Positions 26,436 to 34,538 of a DNA stretch of 64,000 nucleotides are shown one piece after another. Under the pieces are notes generated by a model. That model saw nothing but the letters and a program-made list of their open reading frames with translations, was not told the origin of the DNA and made no database searches. Made by a program: the position numbers and the translations under genes. The DNA is from Pseudobdellovibrionaceae bacterium (lineage in GTDB: Bacteria; Bdellovibrionota; Bdellovibrionia; Bdellovibrionales; Bdellovibrionaceae): NCBI GenBank assembly GCA_013359135.1, contig JABWCN010000012.1, positions 44,385 to 108,384 of the forward strand, written 5' to 3'. Position 1 is the stretch's first letter; each line of letters opens with the position of its first letter.

Positions 26436-28811
26436 CTACCTTTTACTTTTTTCTTCTCTTGCTGCTTTTATGAATTGAGCCTCCAAAGTTGTCATTACTA
26501 CTGAATTGAAAATTCCTTCAACTGTTGTAGTTCTTTGTAAAACATTGGCCGATTTTTTTAATCCCATAAGAAATGGCCCAAGAACTTCAACCTTTCCAAT
26601 TTGCTGCATCAATTTATAAGAGATATTTGAGCTTTCAAGATTTGGGAAAATGAGAATGTTAGCGCCACCTTTTAGGTTACAAAAAGGAAATATACGCTCG
26701 ATAATGTCAACGCTGACAGCGGTATCTGCTTGCACATCTCCATCGACGATTAAGTCGGGACGTTTTTGTTTTACCAGGTCCGCAGCAATTTTCATTTTTA
26801 ATGGAGTTCCTCTAGAAGCTGTGAAGTTAGAGTAGGAAAGCATGGCAATTTTTGGTTTTTTCCCAAAATACTCGACAATTCGGCTGCATTGAAGAGCTAT
26901 TTTAGCAAGGTCCTCACTATCAGGGTTAAGATTCATAGTTGTGTCTGCAAGTAAGATGAAATTATTCTCGGTGAGAATTAAATTACATCCAGCAACGATT
27001 TCTTCGTTACCAACGCTGATTGTTTGTAAAATGGGTTTTACGGCATCCGGATAGTTCTGTGTTGACCCTGTCACCATACCATCAGCATCATTCATCAGGA
27101 CCATCATCGAAGCAAAATAGTTGGGGTCGCACATCAAGCGTTCAGCTTCTTTAAGGTTAACACCTTTGCGTTGACGAAGTTTGTAAAGTTCTTGAACGTA
27201 GCTAGGGAATTTAGGATGCTGGGAAGGTTGAATCACAGGAATGTTTTCAAGTGATGTTAACTCTAAAGCTTTGATTTTTTCACGAACGCGATCAGGGTAG
27301 CCAATGAGTATGGGTTCACAAATATTTTCTTCAACAAGAGATCTTAGCGCTTTAAGTACTTTTTCTGAATTCCCCTCAGGAAACACAATTTTACATTTCA
27401 CTCCACCATTAGCTTCTGTATTTTGATGGACACGATTTATAGAACTTCTAATAAAAGATTTTGAGGGGCCTTGGAAAGATTCTAATTGATCATGGTATTT
27501 AACCCAGTCATCAATATTTTTTCTAGCAACACCTGACTCCATGGCCGCTTTAGCAACCGCAGGAGCAACCCAAAGTAGGACTCTGGTGTCAAAGGGTTTT
27601 GGTATAAGATAATCCCTTCCAAACTTGAAGCTTTTTCCCCCATAGGTAGAGGAAACGTGGTCTGGAACATGCTCTCGCGCCAGAGAAGCCAGAGCTTTTA
27701 CTGCGGCTAATTTCATGGTCTCGTTAATTTGTGTGGAACGAGTGTCTAAGGCGCCCCTGAAGATGGATGGAAAACCAAGGACGTTGTTAACTTGGTTTGG
27801 GAAATCAGAGCGTCCTGTAGCGACAATAGCATCGGGACGGGCGGCCCTGGCTTTTTGTGGTTCGATCTCGGGGTCTGGATTCGCCATAGCAAAAATGATA
27901 GGATCTTTGTTCATTTTTAGTAACATTTCAGGAGTAACGGCTCCTGCTACAGAAAGGCCTACAAATACATCTGCACCTTCAAGAGCTTGAGTGAGAGTTC
28001 TTTTTTCTGTAGAGTTAGCAAAGGCTTCTTTGAATTTATTCATGCCTTCTTTGCGACCTTTGTAGATCACGCCGCTGGAGTCACACATCAAAATATTCTC
28101 TCTTTTGACTCCTAAAGAAATAAAAATATTAGAGCATGCTACAGCACTGGCTCCAGCTCCGTTGACCACGAGTTTAATTTCTGAAAGTTCTTTTCCTACG
28201 ATGTGACAAGCATTTAAAAGCGCAGCCCCACTGACAATAGCAGTTCCGTGTTGATCATCATGAAATACAGGAATGTTCATTTCTTTTTTTAATGTTTCTT
28301 CGATTTCGAAGCATTCAGGAGCTTTAATGTCCTCTAAGTTAATTCCTCCAAAAGTTGGCTCAAGTGTCTTGATGGCCTGGATGAATTCTTTAGGATCGTT
28401 GGCGTTTACTTCAATATCAAAAACATCGATACCAGCAAATTGTTTAAAAAGAACGCCTTTCCCCTCCATGACAGGTTTAGAAGCTAAAGGACCTATGTTG
28501 CCCAGCCCTAAGACGGCAGTTCCATTAGAGATAACGGCTACAAGATTTCCTTTAGATGTGTAATCGTAGACCTTGTCTGGGTCTTTAGCTATTACTTTGC
28601 AAGGGGCTGCGACGCCAGGAGAGTAAGCTAAGGAAAGATCCTTTTCTGTAGCGCAGGGTTTGCTTGAAATCATTTCTATTTTTCCAGGTTTGTTCTGTGA
28701 GTGATACTCAAGGGCTTCCTTTTCCAGTAGCTGAGCTTTATTTAGCGTGTTGGAAGATGAGATTTCTTTAGAAGAGGTTGAAGTTTGGTCATTGTTTGAT
28801 TTTGAGCTCAT
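26436..28811 (-). CDS. maeB: NADP-dependent malic enzyme with C-terminal phosphotransacetylase-like domain
   Basis: Malic enzyme decarboxylates malate to pyruvate with NADP. The 791-residue protein has the two-domain MaeB layout: malic enzyme to about residue 440 (AYSPGVAAPC, NGTAVLGLGNIGPLASKPVMEGK, DIKAPECFEIE, HDDQHGTAIVSGAALLNA, NGAGASAVACSN, FAMANPDPEI), then a phosphate acetyltransferase-like regulatory domain (VFPEGNSEKVLKAL, DADGMVTGSTQNYPDAVKPILQTI, LPFLMGL-like ending). The ATG at 28811 is preferred to the GTG two codons upstream because AAGGA is eight bases away. It could supply pyruvate and NADPH during growth on fatty acids or PHA. Confidence 0.93.
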   Translation of the reverse strand: MSSKSNNDQTSTSSKEISSSNTLNKAQLLEKEALEYHSQNKPGKIEMISSKPCATEKDLSLAYSPGVAAPCKVIAKDPDKVYDYTSKGNLVAVISNGTAVLGLGNIGPLASKPVMEGKGVLFKQFAGIDVFDIEVNANDPKEFIQAIKTLEPTFGGINLEDIKAPECFEIEETLKKEMNIPVFHDDQHGTAIVSGAALLNACHIVGKELSEIKLVVNGAGASAVACSNIFISLGVKRENILMCDSSGVIYKGRKEGMNKFKEAFANSTEKRTLTQALEGADVFVGLSVAGAVTPEMLLKMNKDPIIFAMANPDPEIEPQKARAARPDAIVATGRSDFPNQVNNVLGFPSIFRGALDTRSTQINETMKLAAVKALASLAREHVPDHVSSTYGGKSFKFGRDYLIPKPFDTRVLLWVAPAVAKAAMESGVARKNIDDWVKYHDQLESFQGPSKSFIRSSINRVHQNTEANGGVKCKIVFPEGNSEKVLKALRSLVEENICEPILIGYPDRVREKIKALELTSLENIPVIQPSQHPKFPSYVQELYKLRQRKGVNLKEAERLMCDPNYFASMMVLMNDADGMVTGSTQNYPDAVKPILQTISVGNEEIVAGCNLILTENNFILLADTTMNLNPDSEDLAKIALQCSRIVEYFGKKPKIAMLSYSNFTASRGTPLKMKIAADLVKQKRPDLIVDGDVQADTAVSVDIIERIFPFCNLKGGANILIFPNLESSNISYKLMQQIGKVEVLGPFLMGLKKSANVLQRTTTVEGIFNSVVMTTLEAQFIKAAREEKSKR

Positions 28812-28929
28812 AATCACATTCCTTAGTCATTTAGATACGATATTTGATAAAACTGGAACAATTCTTATTGATCCGGGCCTAAAAGAAAATCAAAAAACAG
28901 AGCGTTAAAAGCAAATAATAAGAAAGAAA

Positions 28930-28951
28930 CGGTTAAACTATTTTTTAACCG
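28930..28951. promoter_or_regulatory. Inverted repeat in the maeB divergent promoter region
   Basis: CGGTTAAA and TTTAACCG form an 8-bp dyad around CTATTT between divergent maeB and the gene at 29042. It may be an operator. A terminator role is less likely because it lies upstream of both genes. Confidence 0.35.
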
Positions 28952-29041
28952 GTTTTAATAAGACAATAGTCCAATGTATAGAAACCCATAATGATCTCTA
29001 GGATGAGATTCAAAAGTTTCTATGGATGGAAGGAAAGGATT

Positions 29042-29308
29042 ATGCAAAAAATTATTTTTATGTTGATAATTGCAGCGGTAAGTTCAAGTAAAGGATTAAC
29101 TAAAAAAGAAGGGCGGGTGAGAATTAATTTTAACCAAGAAATCGAGGCAGTCAGTAAAGATCAGTTTCAGGAACATATGGAGGTGTTAAAAAAAACGAAT
29201 CAAATCAGTGCCGTCACCGAAGGGGCTTTTGAATTTGAAAAAAAATTTCGTAGCCCCAGGTATGACGGGAAATTACAGGATGTCAGTTTAAGGTTAATCC
29301 ATAAATGA
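29042..29308 (+). CDS. Small secreted protein of unknown function
   Basis: An 88-residue protein from the ATG at 29042, which follows AAGGAAAGG; the longer frame from 28991 lacks a ribosome site. Residues 1-18 are a short signal peptide (KIIFMLIIAAVSSS). The rest is highly charged (INFNQEIEAVSKDQFQEHMEVLKK), with no Cys. No family is recognised. It ends five bases before the convergent coiled-coil gene. Confidence 0.6.
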   Translation: MQKIIFMLIIAAVSSSKGLTKKEGRVRINFNQEIEAVSKDQFQEHMEVLKKTNQISAVTEGAFEFEKKFRSPRYDGKLQDVSLRLIHK

Positions 29309-29313
29309 TAAAA

Positions 29314-30948
29314 TTAAAAAGTATCATCTGGATCAAGGGTTAGAAAATAGCGATTATTTTTTTCAAACGAAACATTAACGCTTCGTTTTAAGGCAAAGAA
29401 ATTGATAACGGCGTTGAGGTGCGCCTCTTTGACTGCTGGCAGCTCGCTAATTATAAGGTCAATAGCAAGGAGTCGTTTCTTTAAGGAGAAGACAACATTG
29501 GTTCCCGGATCAGTGGCAGCCGTATACAAGTGGTTGAGTTTATTTTTTTTAATTTCAGTTTTTATTTGTTCTTCTGTTTGCTGTTTAAAGCTTTGCAATG
29601 AAACCACTATAAAATTAAAAAATTCCTCAACAACTGGACTTTGACCATAGGAATAGGTCTTTTCAGTGAGCATCATTAAAGTAAAAGCATTGTTTAAAAA
29701 AACATTTAAATCTTCTAATTTTAAATGTTCATGTTTAAACCCAAAAGCCCTGACTTTAGGGGGGGTGTAATCATTTTGTGGGAAATAGAAAAAAAGATTT
29801 TCTGGGTTAGAGTCGGTTTTTATCGTTCTTGGTAGTGTGAAGTTAAGAGTAATTTCTTGCAAATTATTACCTCTTTGTTCTAAATACCAAAAATTTTTTG
29901 GAATCAATGGGACCTTATTTGAGACCATAGATAGTATGGCTAGTGCCTTATCTATAGATATTCTCGTATGGGAATTAGACCTGCGATCCTGTCTAGTTTT
30001 CTCAACAAAAAAAAGATCTTGAAATTCTTTTTGAATTTTAGCTACATGCTCATCACCTTCTGAGATGATTTTCAACCTTTCCATAAACGCATTCAATTCT
30101 GAGTTTGATTTTGACTGAGTTTGTTGCTTTTTTACTTGTTGTTTATTTGTAAAATAAGCTTCAAAAAAACCTAAATTAAACTCAGGATGTTCGTTATCTA
30201 CTTCGATGAGAATTTGTTCTAATTTTGGGACAGTGACGGAATTCATAACAATGGCTTTGTTTAGGTATTCGTTATGTTGTTTCTTTAATTTACTTAAAAA
30301 AGAAAGTTGTTGGTCGATAATTTCTTGCTGAGTTTTAGCTGTTTGAAGGCCAAGTGTTATTAATGAGGGATCCAATATCATAGATGAATTTGAGTTTTTT
30401 AATGAGTTGATAAATAAATCTAACGAGTTTTTGAAATTATTTATTTCCTCTGCTGTGGATTCAAATTTTCTGAAAAATAAATGTGACTCTTCGATGGCAT
30501 GGATAAGACTTTTCCTTTTGAAGGTAAGCCCATCATATGTGATTTTTAAAACGTTTATGCTTTCGCTTAGCTCTTGTTGGCTTTTACTTGAAGCGTTGGG
30601 AGTTAGAGAAGATTGCAATTTTTGTATTTTGAGAGTTGTTTCTGTAATTACCGGAACAAGCTGTTCGACAGCAGATATTGATTCTTTTAGGGAACTACTA
30701 TTTTCAATTTTTCTATAATCATCTAAAAAACCCTTGTAAAAACTTTCAGCTTGTTGTTGATGATTATCTAAAACCTGACTTAGTAAGTAGGTTTTGCTAG
30801 ATGTCGGTTGTTGTTTAATTAGATGCAGTAATTTATTCATCAGAGTTGTTTCATAATAGGGTAAACAGTTCTTAAACTGAGTGCTAAAAGATTTTGAGGA
30901 CAGGTTGAATAAAAGTATAAAGAAGAAATAAATTCTAAGGGTTTTCAT
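29314..30948 (-). CDS. Secreted coiled-coil protein, paralogue family member 3
   Basis: A 544-residue exported protein. I use the ATG at 30948 because it begins directly with a signal peptide (TLRIYFFFILLFNL) and overlaps the previous gene by 14 bases; a frame extending to 31002 would add 18 residues before the signal. The mature start contains NCLPYYE, with Cys28 and Tyr32. Residues about 40-260 are long charged helices. It pairs closely with the upstream paralogue: YGQSPVVEEFFNFIVVSL here against SSKQPIVEQYFRFAHELL there, and RISIDKALAILSMV against RISLADAKKILTII. No known domain; probably part of an extracytoplasmic complex with its partner. Confidence 0.8.
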   Translation of the reverse strand: MKTLRIYFFFILLFNLSSKSFSTQFKNCLPYYETTLMNKLLHLIKQQPTSSKTYLLSQVLDNHQQQAESFYKGFLDDYRKIENSSSLKESISAVEQLVPVITETTLKIQKLQSSLTPNASSKSQQELSESINVLKITYDGLTFKRKSLIHAIEESHLFFRKFESTAEEINNFKNSLDLFINSLKNSNSSMILDPSLITLGLQTAKTQQEIIDQQLSFLSKLKKQHNEYLNKAIVMNSVTVPKLEQILIEVDNEHPEFNLGFFEAYFTNKQQVKKQQTQSKSNSELNAFMERLKIISEGDEHVAKIQKEFQDLFFVEKTRQDRRSNSHTRISIDKALAILSMVSNKVPLIPKNFWYLEQRGNNLQEITLNFTLPRTIKTDSNPENLFFYFPQNDYTPPKVRAFGFKHEHLKLEDLNVFLNNAFTLMMLTEKTYSYGQSPVVEEFFNFIVVSLQSFKQQTEEQIKTEIKKNKLNHLYTAATDPGTNVVFSLKKRLLAIDLIISELPAVKEAHLNAVINFFALKRSVNVSFEKNNRYFLTLDPDDTF

Positions 30949-32545
30949 TAGTCCCATCCATTGATTTAGAAATGATTTTAACAGGGATATGCATTTCTTC
31001 AAAAATAAATACTGGATTTTTATTCTGACTTAATGCTGATTGTATGTTGTTAAGGTGAAAATTTTTCAAATCTTCTAAGTGTGTTATTAGAGTGTCTAGG
31101 AAAATTATCTGTACTTCAGCTTCTTTACTCTTTTCATCTTTAGGAGTGAAAAGACTTTTAAGTTTGCTAGAGAGGGTATTTTTTTGTTCTATTTTTTTTT
31201 CCAATTGAGATTTTTGTTCGACAAGTAGTTCGTGAGCAAACCTAAAGTATTGTTCGACTATAGGTTGCTTAGATGAAGTGTAAGTGACGTCTAGAAGTTT
31301 AAATAGCAAAAGTATACTTTCTACTGTGCCATTTATTTGAGGAATAATAAAATTTTTTATGTAATCATCAAAAGGATAATATTTTTTGTGAATACTTCCT
31401 GCGTATAGGCGATGATACGCAGAATAACGGTTCCTGTTTGTAGCGAAAAATTCGTAGTAAGAGAATTCAAATGAAAAATGCTCTGCTGGGTTAGTCGTTA
31501 GGCTGATATTTGAATTAATAATTATAGTAAGAATTTTTTTTGCATCGGCAAGACTTATACGTATGAAATCATCATTTTTAGGCTCTTTCAGAAAAATTTG
31601 TCGAAATTTTTCTGAAAGAGCCGGGGTAAATGAAGAACTATTATATTTTTGCAAAAAAGATAAGAATTCTTTTCCTGATTCAGTTAAAAACTCTAAGGAT
31701 TCTGCAGAACGATCTTTAATTGGATTAAAACTTTTAGAGAGTTGGGAGATGTCAGATAGGGTTATTTCAGAGTTTTCTAACTCCAAGGACCTTAGAAGGC
31801 TTTCAAGTTGAGGTAGTGTCATGTTTTTTAAGGAGATTGCTGTATCGATATTTTGAGATAATTCAGTTTTAAAACTCAAAATAACTTTTTGAAGAGAGGA
31901 GATTCTTATGATTCTTTGTTCGATGATTTGAGAGCTTAAATCAGCTTCCTCTAAACTTTTAGTAATCTTCTCTGAGAGATTTTTTTGAAGATTTTTGAGT
32001 TCCCATTTTTGCTTTTCAATAGCATTTAGGAGTGGGTCAATGAATTTGAAAAACTCATTACTTTCTCTAAGAGAGAGAGCAAGAGCTGCGCGACATATTT
32101 TTAAATCTTCACGACATTTATTAATAGATGAGTTTGTTTCCTCTGAGATGTTTTTATCCTCTGCTGTTTGTGCGATTGCTTTTTTGAGGCTTGGTATTTT
32201 TTTTAGAATATTTTCTGTGGTACTTTGAGCTCTAGAAATAGCCATTTTTAATTGTTCATCAGAGCCATAAAGCTGAATACGACTTTTAATAACATTATAA
32301 TCGGCTTCGATACCCAAAAGTTCTTTGTTTAAAAATTCTGTCAAAAGATAAAGAGAGTTGAATTCTTGTTGCTCATTTTGCAGCTGAGAATATTTTTGAT
32401 ATAAAGAAATTTCTCTCAACTTATTATCTTTGCTGGAGTTAGTATAGTAGTCTAGACATGTCATGCCTGGCGTGAAATGAGGGGCTAGGAGTAAAATAGG
32501 ACTTAGAATCATCAGGATAAATTGATTGTTTTTTAAAGAAACCAC
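30935..32545 (-). CDS. Secreted coiled-coil protein, paralogue family member 4, next to an IS
   Basis: A 536-residue exported protein read from a GTG at 32545 with AGAAAGG six bases upstream. The frame continues 19 codons further into the insertion sequence (NGKLIPQHLERYP is encoded by the IS end), but that extension has only a TTG and no ribosome site. The signal peptide core is FILMILSPILLL, and the mature protein starts MTCLDYY, with Cys30 and Tyr34. YGSDEQLKMAISRAQSTTENI parallels YGSENHLLSAQSLWQHSIESI in member 1. The region to about residue 270 is coiled coil. The IS has moved its original upstream DNA 1.7 kb away, so expression may now be lost or altered. Confidence 0.75.
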   Translation of the reverse strand: MVSLKNNQFILMILSPILLLAPHFTPGMTCLDYYTNSSKDNKLREISLYQKYSQLQNEQQEFNSLYLLTEFLNKELLGIEADYNVIKSRIQLYGSDEQLKMAISRAQSTTENILKKIPSLKKAIAQTAEDKNISEETNSSINKCREDLKICRAALALSLRESNEFFKFIDPLLNAIEKQKWELKNLQKNLSEKITKSLEEADLSSQIIEQRIIRISSLQKVILSFKTELSQNIDTAISLKNMTLPQLESLLRSLELENSEITLSDISQLSKSFNPIKDRSAESLEFLTESGKEFLSFLQKYNSSSFTPALSEKFRQIFLKEPKNDDFIRISLADAKKILTIIINSNISLTTNPAEHFSFEFSYYEFFATNRNRYSAYHRLYAGSIHKKYYPFDDYIKNFIIPQINGTVESILLLFKLLDVTYTSSKQPIVEQYFRFAHELLVEQKSQLEKKIEQKNTLSSKLKSLFTPKDEKSKEAEVQIIFLDTLITHLEDLKNFHLNNIQSALSQNKNPVFIFEEMHIPVKIISKSMDGTNENP

Positions 32546-32551
32546 AATTTT

Positions 32552-32559
32552 CCTTTCTG
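32552..32559. repeat. Target-site duplication, left copy
   Basis: CCTTTCTG directly abuts the left IS end (GATACCG) and is repeated after the right end. Read on the minus strand it is CAGAAAGG, the ribosome site of the coiled-coil gene. Confidence 0.9.
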
Positions 32560-32587
32560 GATACCGTTCCAAATGTTGTGGGATTAA
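32560..32587 (+). repeat. Left terminal inverted repeat of the IS
   Basis: GATACCGTTCCAAATGTTGT then GGGATTAA matches the complement of the right end at nearly all positions; the main difference is TTGTGGG against GTTGGG. Confidence 0.85.
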
Positions 32588-32854
32588 TTTACCATTATTC
32601 AACTGAAACGGTCTTTACAGGTTTAAGTTAGAGCAGGTTTCATTCCATGATAGAATCGCGATTTAAATATGAATAGAAGGCAAATAGGTGTCTAAACGAT
32701 CTCGATTTGAGCCGCTGACAGTCACCGTCAAAATAATAGACAGTGCGATTTTTTTTGATTTTTCGAACAAAGTTTTTTGCAATCAAAGCACAGTTATTGG
32801 CTTCTTTGCTTTGATTTTCCACTTAAGTGGCGAGGATGGCAAGGAGGACTTTTT

Positions 32855-34210
32855 ATGTCTGGAACTCACACAGTAATTTCAAATAAAATTTCTCTTGTTT
32901 TTGGCTCAGAAATTTCGCTGAAAGATTTTTCGTTTTCGCAGCTGATTGTAGCAGTTAAAAATCTATTTGATACCGAGGGTGTTCCTGGGTTCGTAAAAGC
33001 ACTTGTTATGTTGATTGAATCACTCTTGATAAAATCAGGTGTTGAGTGCCCACACTGCGGAAAAGACAAACACCATTTTCACTCTAAATCAGACCGGAAA
33101 CTGAAGACCTCTATTGGTGAAGTGAACTTGGTGCTGACAAGGCTGTTGTGTTTGTCTTGCAAAAAAACATTTAATCCGATGGCGCAGTTGTTTGATTTGG
33201 ATAAGTATTCTCGAAAGTCCCGGGAATTTGAAAAATTATCATTGGAAACAGTGACCAATCAAAGCTTTCGACGATCTGCAAAGAACTTGAATGATACGAT
33301 GGGGTTTAGCACCGCACACTCAACCTTGCATCGCTGGTTTTGGGATACCGATTCTGTGAATATCAATCAGAAAAAGAGAGTTGATTTATTAATAGCTGAC
33401 GGCACTGGCTTTAAACGATCTAAAGATAACGAGTTTGAGACCAATAAAGGCAGCATCAAGGTACTGATTGGCTACAATAAAAACGGCGAAGTCATTCCGT
33501 TTGGCGCCTGGACAAGAGCTTCTTGGAAAGACATCGGAAAACTTATTAAAAACAAAAATCATCCATCAGATAAAATAAAGTTCAAACCAATCGCAGGTAC
33601 ATTAATTACTGACGGCGAAGAGGAAATTGTTCGTCAGCTTAAGAAGCTTGCGGAAAGCCACCAGCGATGCTTATTTCACATGACTCACGAACTGACACCA
33701 CTTCTGCGATACAAAGATATTGTCCAAAAAGACGAAGCAATAAAGATTTCAGAAGAACTTAACGAACTACTTTATCTAGATTTGCCTGAAGTCGATGCCG
33801 ATCCATTGAAATCACTTGAAGATAAACTTAAAATTGAAATTAAGCTCAAGTCTATGAAAGAAGCTATCGATGATTTCATCAATGAACTTCACTCTCTTGG
33901 GTACTCGAAAGCAAAGGGGTTCGTTGAAAATGCAAAGTCACAGCTTTTTACCTACATTGATAACTGGTTAAAGACTGGGATTTCAAATCCAAAGGTTACT
34001 TCACTCGTTGAAAGAATGATGCGAGAAATTAAACGACGAATTAAAAGAATGGGATACAAGTGGTCAGATCAAGGTGCAGAAAAAATGACTCGATTAATAT
34101 TACTTCAACTCAGCTCAACAAAACACTTCTGGGAAGCTCATTGGCAAGAAAAGATGGGTACCAATGCAAATATTAAATTATCATTTTTAGGAGTGACTGT
34201 TGAAAACTAG
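32855..34210 (+). CDS. DDE transposase with N-terminal zinc ribbon
   Basis: A 451-residue transposase starting at the ATG at 32855, which has AAGGAGG eight bases upstream; the open frame extends 26 codons further up without a ribosome site. Residues 65-102 form a zinc ribbon (CPHC ... CLSC). A helix-turn-helix-like region follows (TNQSFRRSAKNLNDTMGFS). The catalytic triad is Asp182 (LLIADGTGF), Asp253 (TLITDGEEE) and Glu386 (SLVERMMREIKRR), with a large helical insertion before the Glu. The ending YKWSDQGAEKMTRLILLQ recalls the ISLre2/ISKra4/ISH6 groups of DDE elements, but I cannot fix the family. All key residues are kept, so it is probably active. Confidence 0.88.
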   Translation: MSGTHTVISNKISLVFGSEISLKDFSFSQLIVAVKNLFDTEGVPGFVKALVMLIESLLIKSGVECPHCGKDKHHFHSKSDRKLKTSIGEVNLVLTRLLCLSCKKTFNPMAQLFDLDKYSRKSREFEKLSLETVTNQSFRRSAKNLNDTMGFSTAHSTLHRWFWDTDSVNINQKKRVDLLIADGTGFKRSKDNEFETNKGSIKVLIGYNKNGEVIPFGAWTRASWKDIGKLIKNKNHPSDKIKFKPIAGTLITDGEEEIVRQLKKLAESHQRCLFHMTHELTPLLRYKDIVQKDEAIKISEELNELLYLDLPEVDADPLKSLEDKLKIEIKLKSMKEAIDDFINELHSLGYSKAKGFVENAKSQLFTYIDNWLKTGISNPKVTSLVERMMREIKRRIKRMGYKWSDQGAEKMTRLILLQLSSTKHFWEAHWQEKMGTNANIKLSFLGVTVEN

Positions 34211-34211
34211 A

Positions 34212-34275
34212 TTTTAAAATCCCAACACATTTGGAACGGTATCTTTTAAAATCCCAACACATTTGGAACGGTATC
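34212..34275 (-). repeat. Right terminal repeat of the IS present as two exact 32-bp tandem copies
   Basis: TTTTAAAATCCCAACACATT followed by TGGAACGGTATC occurs at 34212-34243 and again, unchanged, at 34244-34275. Each copy is a full terminal repeat, so the right end is duplicated. Confidence 0.92.
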
Positions 34276-34283
34276 CCTTTCTG
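34276..34283. repeat. Target-site duplication, right copy
   Basis: CCTTTCTG follows the right IS end (GGTATC) and is identical to the left copy. Confidence 0.9.
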
Positions 34284-34348
34284 AATATCTAGAGTTGATA
34301 GGGAATTCTAGTCTATAAGGCTTAACATTAAGTAAACGATTGCAAGTT

Positions 34349-34421
34349 GTAGACCAAAGTTATTTTAACCCATCTGAGGCTTTTATTTTCTAAAATGTAC
34401 AAAGAGTTGACGTAGACCAAA
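34349..34421 (-). promoter_or_regulatory. Paired direct repeats in the displaced upstream region of the coiled-coil operon
   Basis: GTAGACCAAA occurs at 34349-34358 and 34412-34421, 63 bases apart, about six helical turns. Before the IS arrived this DNA stood directly upstream of the 30935-32545 gene, so the repeats may be activator sites of that operon. The rest of the gap up to 34538 shows nothing clear. Confidence 0.35.
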
Positions 34422-34538
34422 AAATGCGAAACAGCTAGTCCCTTTCTGCAAGGCTTTAAGTTTAAAATACACCTGTAGTTTATTGATATCTATCGACCAT
34501 TGATAAACCTACGTATCTCATTTCGGGTGTTGATTAGT

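Larger units (their letters stand above)
32560..34275 (+). mobile_element. Complete insertion sequence, 1716 bp, with 8-bp target duplication
   Basis: The element is bounded by GATACCGTTCCAAATG on the left and its complement CATTTGGAACGGTATC on the right, flanked by the direct repeat CCTTTCTG. It carries one full transposase gene. The left end has about 295 bases without coding before the transposase start. The right end carries the terminal repeat twice in tandem. Intact ends, an identical target duplication and an intact gene suggest recent insertion. Confidence 0.93.

Noticed and set aside
32640..32822. Short minus-strand frame in the left end of the IS as a regulator gene
   Set aside because: It has no ribosome site and overlaps the noncoding left part of the element; likely chance.
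32560..34275. Part of a prophage or genomic island
   Set aside because: Only one transposase with proper ends and target duplication is present; no integrase, phage genes or tRNA target are nearby.
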